A stretch of DNA of 64,000 bases. Source: Syntrophales bacterium (GTDB lineage: Bacteria; Desulfobacterota; Syntrophia; Syntrophales; UBA5619). Below the pieces are notes generated by a model, which saw only the letters and a program-made list of their open reading frames with translations, was not told where the DNA came from and ran no database searches. The stretch is taken from NCBI GenBank assembly GCA_023229765.1, contig JALNYO010000014.1, positions 1 through 64,000 of the forward strand. Reading direction: 5' to 3'. A program made the position numbers and the translations under genes. Below, piece after piece: positions 32,406-42,283 of this stretch. How positions within the stretch are numbered: position 1 is the first letter of the stretch; each line of letters opens with the position of its first letter.

Positions 32406-32924
32406 ATGCATAATTATAAAATAAAAATGGGGTTGCGCTTCCCACTCGGGGTCGATGCCTTGTTACTGCTGTGTTTGGTGATGATATCGATCATTGTAGT
32501 GGGTTCTGCGGTTGAAAAGGTATTATTCACAGTTTTTTTTGTCGGGACGGCATATCTGTTTTGGGAATCACTGAGGCGGAGAGTGACCATTGACGAAAAC
32601 GGCCTCTTCCTCCGCAGGCTTCTGAGCCAGAAAAAACTGCCCTGGGAAGCGATAACCCATGTGGGAGGCTTGACGATAAAAAACAAGTCTTATATCCTGC
32701 TCACAACTGTTGTCGGTTTCTACATAATTTCAAATTATTATGAAAGATTTACCCTTTTGGCGGAAGATCTCCTCGCTCATGTCGAAGCCGACAGGGTTGA
32801 AGACGCAGCGCGTTTTCTGATTGAAGAAAAACCGTTGGGGCTGGCCGGATCTGCGTTAGTCTGGGTGGCCGCTGTTTTACTGACGGGTATCATCGTGTTG
32901 AAGATGTACCCTTTTATTTTATGA
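32406..32924 (+). CDS. Membrane protein with PH-like domain
   Basis: 172 residues. Two membrane helices near the N-terminus (about 13-33 and 37-56) are followed by a beta-rich segment RRRVTIDENGLFLRRLLSQKKLPWEAITHVGGLTIKNKSYILLTTVVGFYIISNYYERF, the layout of bacterial PH-like (YcxB/PH_2-type) proteins. A last hydrophobic helix lies at 150-170. It starts 36 bases after moaC without a clear ribosome binding site. Function unknown. Such domains are found in small envelope proteins of diverse bacteria. Confidence 0.6.
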   Translation: MHNYKIKMGLRFPLGVDALLLLCLVMISIIVVGSAVEKVLFTVFFVGTAYLFWESLRRRVTIDENGLFLRRLLSQKKLPWEAITHVGGLTIKNKSYILLTTVVGFYIISNYYERFTLLAEDLLAHVEADRVEDAARFLIEEKPLGLAGSALVWVAAVLLTGIIVLKMYPFIL

Positions 32925-32984
32925 TTTAAGAACGCTTCCAGGCGGCGGGATGTCCTGCTATCCGGCAAGAGAGGGTGGTTGAGT

Positions 32985-33293
32985 ATGGTTAGGGCAGCGA
33001 AAAGAAATGGAAACGGGTTGACGCCGCGTTCAACGCAAACAACTCCGAAAGATGTGGCGGAAAAGATTTTGGAAAAAAATCTTGATGATATAACCGCTAT
33101 CTTGTGCCAGCCGGGGATAAATAAAAGCCGTATCTACGATGAGGTAATGGAGATGGTGGACCGGTCGCTGCTGCGCATTTCCCTGCGGCGGACAAATCAG
33201 GTCAAGAGCGCGGCGGCGTCCTATCTCGGGATAAATCGCAACACGCTTCAGAAGAAGCTAATTAAGCTGCAACTTGGCGACGAAGGGGAATGA
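32985..33293 (+). CDS. Fis-type DNA-binding protein
   Basis: 102 residues. The C-terminus (RISLRRTNQVKSAAASYLGINRNTLQKKLIKLQL) is the Fis helix-turn-helix found at the end of NtrC-type activators. The preceding helix (SRIYDEVMEMVDRSLLRISL) is the dimerisation helix. This is a free-standing Fis-like protein with a basic N-terminal tail. The ATG at 32985 follows GAGAGGGTGG; a TTG at 32979 is also possible. It probably acts as a nucleoid or regulatory protein. The downstream GlmU-like gene starts 104 bases later. Confidence 0.8.
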   Translation: MVRAAKRNGNGLTPRSTQTTPKDVAEKILEKNLDDITAILCQPGINKSRIYDEVMEMVDRSLLRISLRRTNQVKSAAASYLGINRNTLQKKLIKLQLGDEGE

Positions 33294-33396
33294 ATTTACC
33301 GATTTCCGGGATACTATTGCGGCTATGCAGGCAAGGAGTTGCGGCGGAAATGAAATCGCGGCACACGGCACGGACTTCCAGTAGCGGGTTTCTCTT

Positions 33397-34653
33397 ATGG
33401 ACATGAAAATACCGGAAACCGTTATGAGACTGCGGAAAAAGGGGGTCAGCATGCCGAATCCCTGCTCGGTGGAAATCGGCGCAGAGGTGGACCCGGAACG
33501 TATTGCCGCAAATGGCGTTGTGCTCTTCGGCGGAACAAGAATAACCGGCAAAAAGACGTTGATCATGGCGGGCGTGAAACTGGGCGAAGAGGCGCCGGTC
33601 GTTCTTGATAATTGCCGCTTGGGAGAAAATGTCGAACTAAAGGGGGGATTTTTTGCCGATTCTGTCTTTCTGGAGCGGGTAAGTATGGCTTCTGGCGCGC
33701 ATGTTCGCGCCGGCTGCCTGCTTGAAGAAGAGGCTAAAACGGGACACACGGTGGGGCTCAAACAGACAATCCTCTTTCCCTTTGTCACCCTTGGGAGTCT
33801 GATAAATTTCTGCGATGTCTTGATGGCCGGGGGAACCAGCCGCAAAAATCATAGCGAAGTGGGAAGTTCATATATTCATTTTAATTATACGCCCAACCAG
33901 GACAAGGCTACCGCCTCGCTTTTGGGAGACGTGCCCCGGGGGGTTATGCTGAAGGAGGCGCCGCTTTTTCTGGGCGGGCAGGGGGGGCTGATCGGGCCGG
34001 CCAGGATCGGCTTCGGAACGATAATTGCCGCAGGCGAGGTATGGAGCGGGGATTGTCCCGAGGGCGGGAAATTGCTCCGCAGCGGGAGAAAACCGGCTAT
34101 TGAAAAGGGATTTCATACTGGACTTTACGGCGATATCAAAAGGCGGGTAATCAACAATATCATCTACTATGCGAATCTGCTGGCGTTGAGGCAGTGGTAC
34201 ATCCATGTTCGCGCCCTGTTTTTCAGGGATGCGGAATATGGAGACGCCCTGCTCGAGGGGGCTTTGGAGGTTATAGACGCGGCGGCATCCGAAAGGCTCT
34301 TGCGTTTCCGGACCCTGGCCGAAAATATGGACAGTTCGATTGCGCTGGGACAAAAACTTTTGCCGGAGCATGTTCGTGAAAAAATTCTCTGCCGACAGGG
34401 CGAATTTCGCGATCGCTGGGGAGAACTGGAGAAAAGCATTGCCGGGCACAGGGAGGAGAGTACTGGGAAAAGCATTCGTGAGCAATTTCTCGCCTCATTT
34501 TTCGATGCCAAAAATGGTGCAGCCAAAGACTATTTGGGAGTCATAGCGGCTCTTGACAAGGAAGTTTCCTCAAGGGGCGCCAAGTGGATGCAGTGTGCAG
34601 TAGATGACGTTGTCGAAAGGGCGCTTTCGATAATACCCTCTTTTCGCGAATGA
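33397..34653 (+). CDS. GlmU/UAP-like left-handed beta-helix protein
   Basis: 418 residues. The first 200 residues form a left-handed beta-helix with hexapeptide-like turns (GVVLFGGTRITGKKTLIMAGVKLGEEAPVVLDNCRLGENVELKGGFF). FPFVTLGSLINFCDVLMAGGTSRKNHSEVGSSYIHFNYTPNQDKATASLLGDVPRG and GGQGGLIGPARIGFGTIIAAGEVW are close to the acetyltransferase half of UDP-GlcNAc pyrophosphorylases. There is no N-terminal nucleotidyltransferase domain. Residues 240-418 are helical and unidentified. It probably acts on a sugar phosphate in amino-sugar metabolism. Its stop overlaps the next ORF (ATGA), and that ORF encodes a GlmS-like protein, a fitting partner. Confidence 0.7.
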   Translation: MDMKIPETVMRLRKKGVSMPNPCSVEIGAEVDPERIAANGVVLFGGTRITGKKTLIMAGVKLGEEAPVVLDNCRLGENVELKGGFFADSVFLERVSMASGAHVRAGCLLEEEAKTGHTVGLKQTILFPFVTLGSLINFCDVLMAGGTSRKNHSEVGSSYIHFNYTPNQDKATASLLGDVPRGVMLKEAPLFLGGQGGLIGPARIGFGTIIAAGEVWSGDCPEGGKLLRSGRKPAIEKGFHTGLYGDIKRRVINNIIYYANLLALRQWYIHVRALFFRDAEYGDALLEGALEVIDAAASERLLRFRTLAENMDSSIALGQKLLPEHVREKILCRQGEFRDRWGELEKSIAGHREESTGKSIREQFLASFFDAKNGAAKDYLGVIAALDKEVSSRGAKWMQCAVDDVVERALSIIPSFRE

Positions 34654-34724
34654 CGGCGCTGAAGCTCTCTGATTGCCGAGCGCCAGCCGTTGTTTTTTCA
34701 TATTGTCGAAGGGACAATTACGTG

Positions 34725-37700
34725 ATGACATTAAAGAAGTTTTTAAAAAACAGCTTCTCTTTCCTGAGGGAATGTCGGATTGTGGTAGGTCATAATCCGC
34801 TGCGTATCGGGACGCCAACCTTGATCATCTTTCCTTTTCTTCCCAACACCTTGTGCTGCGGTTTCGCGGGGATACTGACCCTGCACCGCGCGCCTGCCGT
34901 TTCAAACGGAAATAGCGTCAACGGCGATGCGCGCCAAGGCAGCAAACTCGTCGAGATGTTTACCTGCCTGTCGGAAAATGATCTGAATGCCGTTTTTTTC
35001 GGCGGAATCGCTCCGGCTTCCTATCTGGGCGGCAAGGACGCTCAAACTCAAATGGAGCGGGAGCTGCTCTATTTGAAAGGAGAAAATGGCCGGCAAGCGC
35101 TTTTTTATGATCCTGCCGCGGTGGAGCGTATGCGCAGGCTTTGCGGGACAATGCAGGAATTTCTTGCCAGAGAGGAGAGAAAACTTGAAGAACAAGCCGG
35201 ACGGATTTCTACCTCCGATCTGGAGGAAATAAATCGGGGTTTGATCATGCTTCGGGATTTACTTTGGGCGTTGGAGAAGGATGTTATTGATAACGTTAAC
35301 AAGATTTGCGCTGTTGCCGGTATTGAGGATCCCATTTTGCTGCCGCCGGCTGCCCTTTACAAATACCGGAAACTCAACTTTCTGTTGAACAGTCTCGATC
35401 GACTGGAAGTCCGCGGACGAGATTCGGCGGGGGTGCAGATATCGTTTGTCCCTGAAAATAACGCTGATCTGAACGGGATTATGGACGTTATCCGTACCAA
35501 GGGATTATCAGCGGAATGGGAAAAACGCACCGCTGCCGGGGATGCAGTCGATGGATCGATTTGCCTTACCCCCCCGGCTGGTGCGGGTAAGGCAACCGCC
35601 GTTTCTTTTACCTATAAAACTGCGGAGATCATCGGCGAGCTGGGCAGGAATGTCCGGGAACTGAGAAAGAGGATTGCCGGGGATGCCCTTTTTCATCTTT
35701 TTGCCGGCATCCCGGCGGCTTTTGAAACGGCGTTTACCCATACCCGCTGGGCTTCCGTTGGTTCTATCACCGAAGAAAACTGCCATCCAATCGGAAACTT
35801 CACCTTGCCGGTAAATGGCGCGGCCACGGTGAAAGAACAGGATTTCCCCTTTTACGGCAAAGGATTATGGACGATCAATGTCGTCCTCAACGGCGACATC
35901 GATAACTATCAGCAGCTCCGGGAATCCTTCTCGGCACAGGGGGGAGCGATCGCCCCGGAATTGACCACGGATACCAAGATCATTCCGCTGCGAATTGAGC
36001 ACTACCTGCGCGGCGGATACGATCTGGCAGAGGCTTTCCGGCTCGCAGTCAGGGATTTTGAGGGCTCGCATGCCATTGCCCTGGTAAGCAGTCTGGAACC
36101 GGGCAAGGTTTTTCTGGCGCTTAAGGGGAGCGGCCAATCAATTTATGTCGGAATCGCCCCCGATCGATATCTGTTTTCCTCGGAACTCTACGGTCTGGTC
36201 GAGGAGACCCCTTTTTTCATAAAAATGGACGGGGAAAAAGTACCTCCCGGCGGCAATGAAAAGGGAAGGGGGCAGATCTTTATTCTCGATCAGGATACCC
36301 CTGGAGGGGCGGAAGGTGTAACAGCCTTTTTCTATGATAAAACACCTATCAGGCTCAAAGAAGAGGATATCCGGCGGGCGGAGATCACAACCCGTGATAT
36401 CGATCGTGGCCGCCACCCCCATTATTTTTTGAAGGAAATTGGTGAATCCGCCCACTCCGTCCGTAAAACACTCCTTGGCAAATACCTGATCGAAAAGGGA
36501 AAACGGGGAGAAACGGCAGTTTTCAGTCTGGGAGATGATGTCATTCCCGAAGAAATACGGGAGGGGTTGCTGTCCGGGAAGATCAACATTATATACGTGA
36601 TTGGCCACGGAACGGCTGCAGTTGCCGGAAGCGCCATAGCCGATGCGCTGGCACGCCATCTGCAGGGAAGCGGAATCACCGTGCAGGCCATGCTTGCCTC
36701 CGAGCTCAGCGGTTTCAGCCTCAAACAGGACCTCCATGATACGCTGGTTATTCCGATCACCCAGTCAGGAACGACAACCGATACCAACCGCGCCGTGGCG
36801 ATGGCCAGGGAACGCGGCGCTAAAATAGTCGCGATCGTCAATCGCCGGCAATCCGATATCACCATGAAGGCGGACGGGGTTTTTTATACCTCCGACGGCC
36901 GGGACATCGAGATGGCCGTCGCCTCCACGAAGGCGTTTTATTCGCAGATCATTGCCGGCAACATCCTTGCGCTCGCCATTGCCGCTTTGGTTTCTTCTAT
37001 TTCCGGCGAGCAGGCGGCAACGGAACTCCGCACGCTGGAGACGGCGCCGGGGTTAATGGGAAATGTGCTGGGCCAGCGGGAGAATATTCGCAAGGCCGTC
37101 GAAAAGACGATAAATCATAAAAGATATTGGGCGATTGTCGGAAGCGGACCGAACAAGGCCGCCGCCGATGAAATAAGGATCAAGCTGAGCGAGCTGTGCT
37201 ACCTGACAATCTCCTCCGATGTCGTTGAAAACAAGAAACACATCGACCTTTCCGCCGAACCGCTGATCATCGTCTGCGCCGCCGGGAGTCCCGAGAGTGT
37301 CATCGGCGACATTGCCAAGGACGTGGCGATTTTCAAGGCCCACAAGTCATCAGTCGTAGTCTTCGCCGAAGAGGGGGAAAAACGCTTCGACGCCATTGCC
37401 GATGCGGTGATCCCGCTTCCCCGCGCACCCCTGCCGCTCCCAGTAATTCTGAACACCCTCGCCGGCCACCTTTTCGGCTATTATGCCGCGTGCAGCATTG
37501 ACGAAGACGCCCTGTTTCTCCGGGCGTTTAAAAGCCGGCTTAATACGGTCATGGTTGACCAGGTAAAAAGAAAACTTTCCGCGTATGAAGGTTTTACCGA
37601 CGAAGGGCTGCGAGGTCTTGTCAATAATTTTACCGCTGAATTTCTGAAAAAGAAACAACTGGGGCGTTTTTCCCAGACTGGGGTGGGGACAATCTCCGAT

Positions 37701-38510
37701 TTGGCGCTGCTGCTGAAATACGCGGGGGGAAAGCTGCCGCTCGATGATTTTCGCCACGATTTTCCCGAGAGCGAATTGTTGTCCCCGGTCGATCTGCTGG
37801 ATGTGACGCTGGGTAATGCCGTTGATGAACTTTCCCGCCCGATTGACGCGATCCGCCATCAGGCAAAGACAGTTACCGTAGGAACAAGCAGAAAAGAGAC
37901 CCTGCCGGAAGGACCCGTCTCCGCTCTGCTCAGTCAGCTTTCATTCGGCGTTCAATCACTGCTCAGCACGAATATTTTGCTGCTGGAGAGAATACAGGGG
38001 GCGGTTTCTTCAGTTACAGGTTATACGCTTTACGCCATTGACAAATTAGACAAAGCAGGAAAACCCGGTGATGAGACGACCATCATGATTGTGAAGCGGG
38101 GAGGGGTGTCACTGCAGATGGAATCGCGGGTTGAGAAAACCAGCGCCCTGGTCGGAACCAAAAAGGGAATTGTGGCCCTGCAAAGGATCTATGCGGGGCT
38201 GGGCAGGACGGATGGAGCCCCGCTTGTTATTGTCCCACTGCTTGGCAATAATGAACGGGCCGAAAATCTGTTGTTGCTGCATGTAATCTTCAACGAGAAC
38301 CTCTCCGTAAAAGAAAGGCTTAAAATCATCGGCAAAAGGGTAAATAAACTCAGGGATTTGATTCAGGAGTGCAATCTTTCCTGGAATGACAATCTCCTTG
38401 CTGACATCCCCGTCGGGTTTCTGCTTGGCGAATCAGCGGAGACAATAGTCGGGTGGATCACGAAAAATTCAAACGTTTGCAGGAAGGGAAAGGAAATTCA
38501 TGAGAACTAA
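34725..38510 (+). CDS. Oversized GlmS-like glucosamine-fructose-6-phosphate aminotransferase family protein
   Basis: 1261 residues from ATG 34725 (GAAGGGA upstream; an ATG at 34650 overlapping the previous stop is the alternative). The N-terminal 43 residues precede C44-C45 in NTLCCGFAGILTL, where the N-terminal catalytic cysteine of class II glutamine amidotransferases should lie. About 160 inserted residues follow before the rest of the domain (DRLEVRGRDSAGVQ near 230, FTHTRWASVGSITEENCHPIGNF). SIS domains lie around 625-790 (GHGTAAVAGSAIADAL, PITQSGTTTDT, VASTKAFYSQ) and 805-930. The last 300 residues are unidentified. Normal GlmS is about 610. The cysteine implies removal of a propeptide, or a TTG start at 34851. 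It overlaps pyrG by 11 bases. A glucosamine-6-phosphate-forming role is inferred. Confidence 0.75.
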   Translation: MTLKKFLKNSFSFLRECRIVVGHNPLRIGTPTLIIFPFLPNTLCCGFAGILTLHRAPAVSNGNSVNGDARQGSKLVEMFTCLSENDLNAVFFGGIAPASYLGGKDAQTQMERELLYLKGENGRQALFYDPAAVERMRRLCGTMQEFLAREERKLEEQAGRISTSDLEEINRGLIMLRDLLWALEKDVIDNVNKICAVAGIEDPILLPPAALYKYRKLNFLLNSLDRLEVRGRDSAGVQISFVPENNADLNGIMDVIRTKGLSAEWEKRTAAGDAVDGSICLTPPAGAGKATAVSFTYKTAEIIGELGRNVRELRKRIAGDALFHLFAGIPAAFETAFTHTRWASVGSITEENCHPIGNFTLPVNGAATVKEQDFPFYGKGLWTINVVLNGDIDNYQQLRESFSAQGGAIAPELTTDTKIIPLRIEHYLRGGYDLAEAFRLAVRDFEGSHAIALVSSLEPGKVFLALKGSGQSIYVGIAPDRYLFSSELYGLVEETPFFIKMDGEKVPPGGNEKGRGQIFILDQDTPGGAEGVTAFFYDKTPIRLKEEDIRRAEITTRDIDRGRHPHYFLKEIGESAHSVRKTLLGKYLIEKGKRGETAVFSLGDDVIPEEIREGLLSGKINIIYVIGHGTAAVAGSAIADALARHLQGSGITVQAMLASELSGFSLKQDLHDTLVIPITQSGTTTDTNRAVAMARERGAKIVAIVNRRQSDITMKADGVFYTSDGRDIEMAVASTKAFYSQIIAGNILALAIAALVSSISGEQAATELRTLETAPGLMGNVLGQRENIRKAVEKTINHKRYWAIVGSGPNKAAADEIRIKLSELCYLTISSDVVENKKHIDLSAEPLIIVCAAGSPESVIGDIAKDVAIFKAHKSSVVVFAEEGEKRFDAIADAVIPLPRAPLPLPVILNTLAGHLFGYYAACSIDEDALFLRAFKSRLNTVMVDQVKRKLSAYEGFTDEGLRGLVNNFTAEFLKKKQLGRFSQTGVGTISDLALLLKYAGGKLPLDDFRHDFPESELLSPVDLLDVTLGNAVDELSRPIDAIRHQAKTVTVGTSRKETLPEGPVSALLSQLSFGVQSLLSTNILLLERIQGAVSSVTGYTLYAIDKLDKAGKPGDETTIMIVKRGGVSLQMESRVEKTSALVGTKKGIVALQRIYAGLGRTDGAPLVIVPLLGNNERAENLLLLHVIFNENLSVKERLKIIGKRVNKLRDLIQECNLSWNDNLLADIPVGFLLGESAETIVGWITKNSNVCRKGKEIHEN

Positions 38511-40098
38511 ATTTATTTTCGTTACCGGAGGCGTTCTCTCCTCCCTCGGCAAGGGCTTGGCGGCGGCCTCCATTGCGGCTATTCTCGAGTGCAGGGGACT
38601 GCGGGTCACCAATCAGAAACTCGACCCGTACATAAATGTCGATCCGGGCACCATGAGTCCGTTTCAGCATGGAGAGGTGTTCGTGACCGACGATGGCGCC
38701 GAAACCGACTTGGATCTCGGTCATTACGAACGATTTACCGGCACCACGATGGGAAAGGCGAATAACCTGACGACGGGTCAGGTCTATTTTTCCGTCATCA
38801 CCAAGGAGCGGCGGGGAGACTATCTTGGCAAAACCGTTCAGGTAATTCCCCATATCACCAATGAAATAAAAGACTTCATCAAGAAAACCGCCGAAGGGCA
38901 TGATGTGGCGATTGTTGAGATCGGCGGGACGGTTGGCGATATCGAAAGTCTTCCCTTTCTCGAGGCGATTCGCCAGTTTCGCAATGAAGTCGGCAGGGAA
39001 AATGCGATCTTTATCCACCTGACCTGGGTGCCGTTCATCAAAACCGCCGGCGAGGTAAAGACCAAGCCGACGCAGCATAGCGTCAAGGCCCTGCGGGAGA
39101 TCGGCATCCAGCCGGACATCCTGCTGTGCCGGACGGAGAATTTCCTCTCCGACGACATCAAAACCAAGATCGCCCTCTTCTGCAATGTCGAGGTGGCGGC
39201 AGTCTTCACGGCCAAGGATGTGGAGTGCATCTACGAGTGTCCCTTGATTTTTCACCGGGAGGGACTGGATCGGAAGATTACCGATCTGCTGAATATCTGG
39301 GCCGGCCAACCTCGTCTTGAAAAATGGGAGAACGTAGTGGCCCGGTTTCTCCATCCCCAGTGGGAAGTGACGATCGGCATTGTCGGCAAATATGTCAACC
39401 TGACGGACTCCTACAAGAGTCTCAACGAGGCTCTGGCCCACGGAGGGATCGCCAACGACTGCCGGGTGAAGCTCCGTTTCGTCGATTCAGAAAAGCTGGA
39501 AAATGAGGGCGTTGGGAATGTCTTCGATGGTTTGGACGGGATCCTCGTCCCCGGCGGTTTTGGCAACCGGGGGATCGAAGGGATGATCCTGGCAATCGAG
39601 CATGCCAGAAAAAACGGCATCCCTTTTTTCGGCATCTGCCTCGGCATGCAGATGGCGGTTGTGGAATACGCCAGAAACGTCTGCGGTATGGCCAAAGCTA
39701 ACAGCTCGGAATTTGACGCCGAAACCGCGTACCCGGTGATCGATCTTTTACCGGAGCAAAAACAGATAACGGAAAAAGGAGCGTCAATGCGCCTCGGGGC
39801 GTATCCCTGCGTAGTTTATGAGGAATCAGCAGCAGGCGCGGCTTATGGAGCAAAAGAGATTAGCGAACGCCATCGCCACCGGTATGAATTCAACGCCTCC
39901 TTCAAGGAGAAGCTTCTGGCAAAGGGACTTGCCATTACCGGCGTTTCCCCCGACGGCAGGCTCGCCGAGATCGTCGAGATTCCTGGACATCCGTGGTTTT
40001 TAGGCTGTCAGTTTCATCCCGAGTTCAAATCCCGACCGACGAATCCTCACCCGCTTTTCCGGGAGTTTATCAAGGCGGCGCTGAAGAAAAAGAAATAG
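38500..40098 (+). CDS. pyrG: CTP synthase
   Basis: 532 residues, typical. The synthase domain begins TKFIFVTGGVLSSLGKGLAAASIAAILE and carries DPYINVDPGTMSPFQHGEVFVTDDGAETDLDLGHYERF and EIGGTVGDIES. The glutaminase domain has the nucleophile in FGICLGMQMAV, HRHRYEFN and QFHPEFKSRP. It makes CTP from UTP using glutamine. Its ATG lies inside the end of the GlmS-like gene, which indicates translational coupling, with GGAAAGGAAATTC as the ribosome binding site. With pyrK and pyrD 4-6 kb downstream, the region is rich in pyrimidine genes, although not in one operon. Confidence 0.97.
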   Translation: MRTKFIFVTGGVLSSLGKGLAAASIAAILECRGLRVTNQKLDPYINVDPGTMSPFQHGEVFVTDDGAETDLDLGHYERFTGTTMGKANNLTTGQVYFSVITKERRGDYLGKTVQVIPHITNEIKDFIKKTAEGHDVAIVEIGGTVGDIESLPFLEAIRQFRNEVGRENAIFIHLTWVPFIKTAGEVKTKPTQHSVKALREIGIQPDILLCRTENFLSDDIKTKIALFCNVEVAAVFTAKDVECIYECPLIFHREGLDRKITDLLNIWAGQPRLEKWENVVARFLHPQWEVTIGIVGKYVNLTDSYKSLNEALAHGGIANDCRVKLRFVDSEKLENEGVGNVFDGLDGILVPGGFGNRGIEGMILAIEHARKNGIPFFGICLGMQMAVVEYARNVCGMAKANSSEFDAETAYPVIDLLPEQKQITEKGASMRLGAYPCVVYEESAAGAAYGAKEISERHRHRYEFNASFKEKLLAKGLAITGVSPDGRLAEIVEIPGHPWFLGCQFHPEFKSRPTNPHPLFREFIKAALKKKK

Positions 40099-40206
40099 TA
40101 ACTACTCAGATACCTCAATATTTTAGATTTTGTTTCAGGCAGTGCGGCCGGTTATTACAGCGAAAAGAAGCGGTTCGCCAACCTCCATACCGGTTTTAAA
40201 GGGGCT

Positions 40207-42129
40207 ATGCCTTTCCATTCCGATTTTGCAGGTTCACAGGTAGATAAGGAACGGGGACTTTCCCCCGCCATTGACGTCAGTTTCGGCCGTTTTCTCGAAA
40301 AAATTGACGGGGGCGATAATCCTTTGCTCTTTGCTGCGGCCGCCCTTGTCAGTCGCAGCGTCAGGGAGGGCAATGTCTGCCTTGATCTAACCGCTGTCTC
40401 TCAATCTTCTCTTCAGCAGGATTTAGGCGCGCTAACAATCAGTTTGCAGAGCTGGCCGGATGAGCTGCGAAAATGTTCTGTAGTCGGGCGTCCCGGTGAG
40501 GTAAAACCTCTCATTATTGACGAAGCGGCACGCCTTTACCTTTACCGTTATTGGGATTACGAACAGCGGATAGCTTCCTTCCTGATAAAAAAAGGACTGG
40601 AAAAATCACCCCTTCAAACATCTATCAGCCAAAACGAACAGGAAAGAAAAATACTCCGGCAAAGGCTTGACGTCCTTTTCCCTGACGTCAATTCTCCTCG
40701 CTGTCCTTCGGCTGGCAACGGACAAAAAATTACAGTTAATTGGCAGAAGGTTGCGGCGCTTTGTGTGCTGCTCAACAATCTGACCGTGATAACCGGCGGT
40801 CCGGGCACCGGCAAGACGGCGACAATCGCCCGGGCGATTATTCTTCTTCTCGAATTTGCACAGGGGAAATTGCCACGGATTGCCGTTGCCGCTCCCACCG
40901 GAAAGGCCGCCCTGCGCCTGCAGGAGGCGATCCTGGCGGTTGCGGCTGACGTTTTGGGCGACGAGGGGCAAATAAGGGAGGGCTTGCCCGGGCGGGCGAT
41001 GACAATCCATCGACTTATTGGCAGCACCCCCCATTCATCCAATTTTCACTGGAACAGCAGCAATCCTTTGCCTTATGACATTGTAATCATTGATGAAGCA
41101 TCGCTGATTGACCTTCCGCTCATGGCAAAACTGATCAGCGCCTTGCCGGTTCATGCCCGGCTGATACTGCTTGGAGACCGGGAACAGCTTGCCTCTGTTG
41201 AGGCCGGGGCGGTTCTCGGCGACATTTGCGGATATCGGGCGCTCAATGATTTTTCCGATGATTTTATCTCGATTCTCTCTTCGCTGACGGAAACTGCCAG
41301 CGCGGAATCGCCTTCTTTAGCACCGCCACCGTCGCCGCTCCGGAATTCCCTGGTTGAACTCCAGCGTAATTACCGGTTTTCCGATGACAGTGGAATTTCC
41401 GCCCTGAGTCGCGCCATAAAGAATGGGGACGGCGCCGCGGCACTTTGCATCCTGCAAGATATTGGCGATGCTTCCTGTTGCTGGTCGCGCATTCCCCCTC
41501 CCTCGGAAATGCCGCGATTGCTCCAAGACATAATAATTAACTTTAATGAATATTTTGAACATATTGATAATAAAAGCAAATATGATGTGATATTAAATGT
41601 TTTTGATCGTTTCCGAATACTCTGCGCGCTGCGCCGCGGCCCTTATGGCGCCCTTGAGGTCAATCGCCTCTGTGAGCAGATGATTTTACGGAAGAGGGGT
41701 GTTTCCGGCCAGGAAATCTTTTATTCGGGACGTCCGGTAATGGTTACGAAAAACGATTACGGGATGAAGCTCTTCAATGGCGACATAGGTTTTATCCTTC
41801 CGGACCTGGAGGCAGATAGCGGCTTGAAGGCGTTTTTCCAGAGCAATGACGAAGGAAAGCTGCGAAGTTTTTCCCCGCTTCGTCTGCCGCCGCACGAAAC
41901 GGCTTATGCGATGACGGTTCACAAAAGCCAGGGATCGGAATTCGATAATTTGCTGCTGATTCTGCCTGATCAAGACGCGTCAGTACTGACCCGCGAATTG
42001 CTCTACACCGCTGTAACAAGATCAAGAAAAACCATTGCAATAAGTGGGAATGAGGATATTTTCCTCAAGGCTGTCACGCGTCGCATAAGACGCTCCTCCG
42101 GCTTGCGCGACCAACTTCTCCTTGGTTAA
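40207..42129 (+). CDS. recD: RecD-like helicase (exodeoxyribonuclease V alpha subunit)
   Basis: 640 residues. The SF1B helicase shows Walker A in VITGGPGTGKTATIARAI, AAPTGKAALRLQEAI, TIHRLIG, Walker B DIVIIDEASLIDLPLMAKLISALP, LLGDREQLASVEAGAVLGDIC, and C-terminal motifs YAMTVHKSQGSEFDNLLLILP and LYTAVTRSRKTIAISG. The N-terminal region (residues 1-150, EKERGLSPAIDV...VSRSVREGNVCLDL) matches true RecD rather than RecD2. RecD is the 5'-3' motor of RecBCD; recB and recC are not in view. The start ATG has no strong ribosome binding site. The gene is intact. Confidence 0.9.
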   Translation: MPFHSDFAGSQVDKERGLSPAIDVSFGRFLEKIDGGDNPLLFAAAALVSRSVREGNVCLDLTAVSQSSLQQDLGALTISLQSWPDELRKCSVVGRPGEVKPLIIDEAARLYLYRYWDYEQRIASFLIKKGLEKSPLQTSISQNEQERKILRQRLDVLFPDVNSPRCPSAGNGQKITVNWQKVAALCVLLNNLTVITGGPGTGKTATIARAIILLLEFAQGKLPRIAVAAPTGKAALRLQEAILAVAADVLGDEGQIREGLPGRAMTIHRLIGSTPHSSNFHWNSSNPLPYDIVIIDEASLIDLPLMAKLISALPVHARLILLGDREQLASVEAGAVLGDICGYRALNDFSDDFISILSSLTETASAESPSLAPPPSPLRNSLVELQRNYRFSDDSGISALSRAIKNGDGAAALCILQDIGDASCCWSRIPPPSEMPRLLQDIIINFNEYFEHIDNKSKYDVILNVFDRFRILCALRRGPYGALEVNRLCEQMILRKRGVSGQEIFYSGRPVMVTKNDYGMKLFNGDIGFILPDLEADSGLKAFFQSNDEGKLRSFSPLRLPPHETAYAMTVHKSQGSEFDNLLLILPDQDASVLTRELLYTAVTRSRKTIAISGNEDIFLKAVTRRIRRSSGLRDQLLLG

Positions 42130-42225
42130 TCTTTCTTTAGTCTCGCGTGATTCTCCCAATTCTCCGGTCAGAGGGCAGGATTTCTGCAGATCGTCCATTA
42201 TCAACCAAACCATTATCAATTAAAC

Positions 42226-42254
42226 TTGACAATTAGAGGTTAATCCATTAGCTT
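42226..42254 (+). promoter_or_regulatory. Possible promoter of the PTS cluster
   Basis: A perfect TTGACA lies at 42226-42231, with a weak -10 (TAGCTT) at 42249-42254 after 17 bases. It is 30 bases ahead of the IIA start. The -35 is consensus, the -10 poor. Confidence 0.4.
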
Positions 42255-42283
42255 CCTCACATTACCGAGACGGGAGGATTAAG

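Noticed and set aside
34650..34850. glmS ribozyme ahead of the GlmS-like gene
   Set aside because: The upstream region is coding sequence of the GlmU-like gene and the N-terminal extension; no ribozyme-like fold is apparent.
38458..39441. 327-codon minus-strand ORF opposite pyrG
   Set aside because: It mirrors the codon pattern of pyrG, whose conserved motifs lie on the plus strand throughout.
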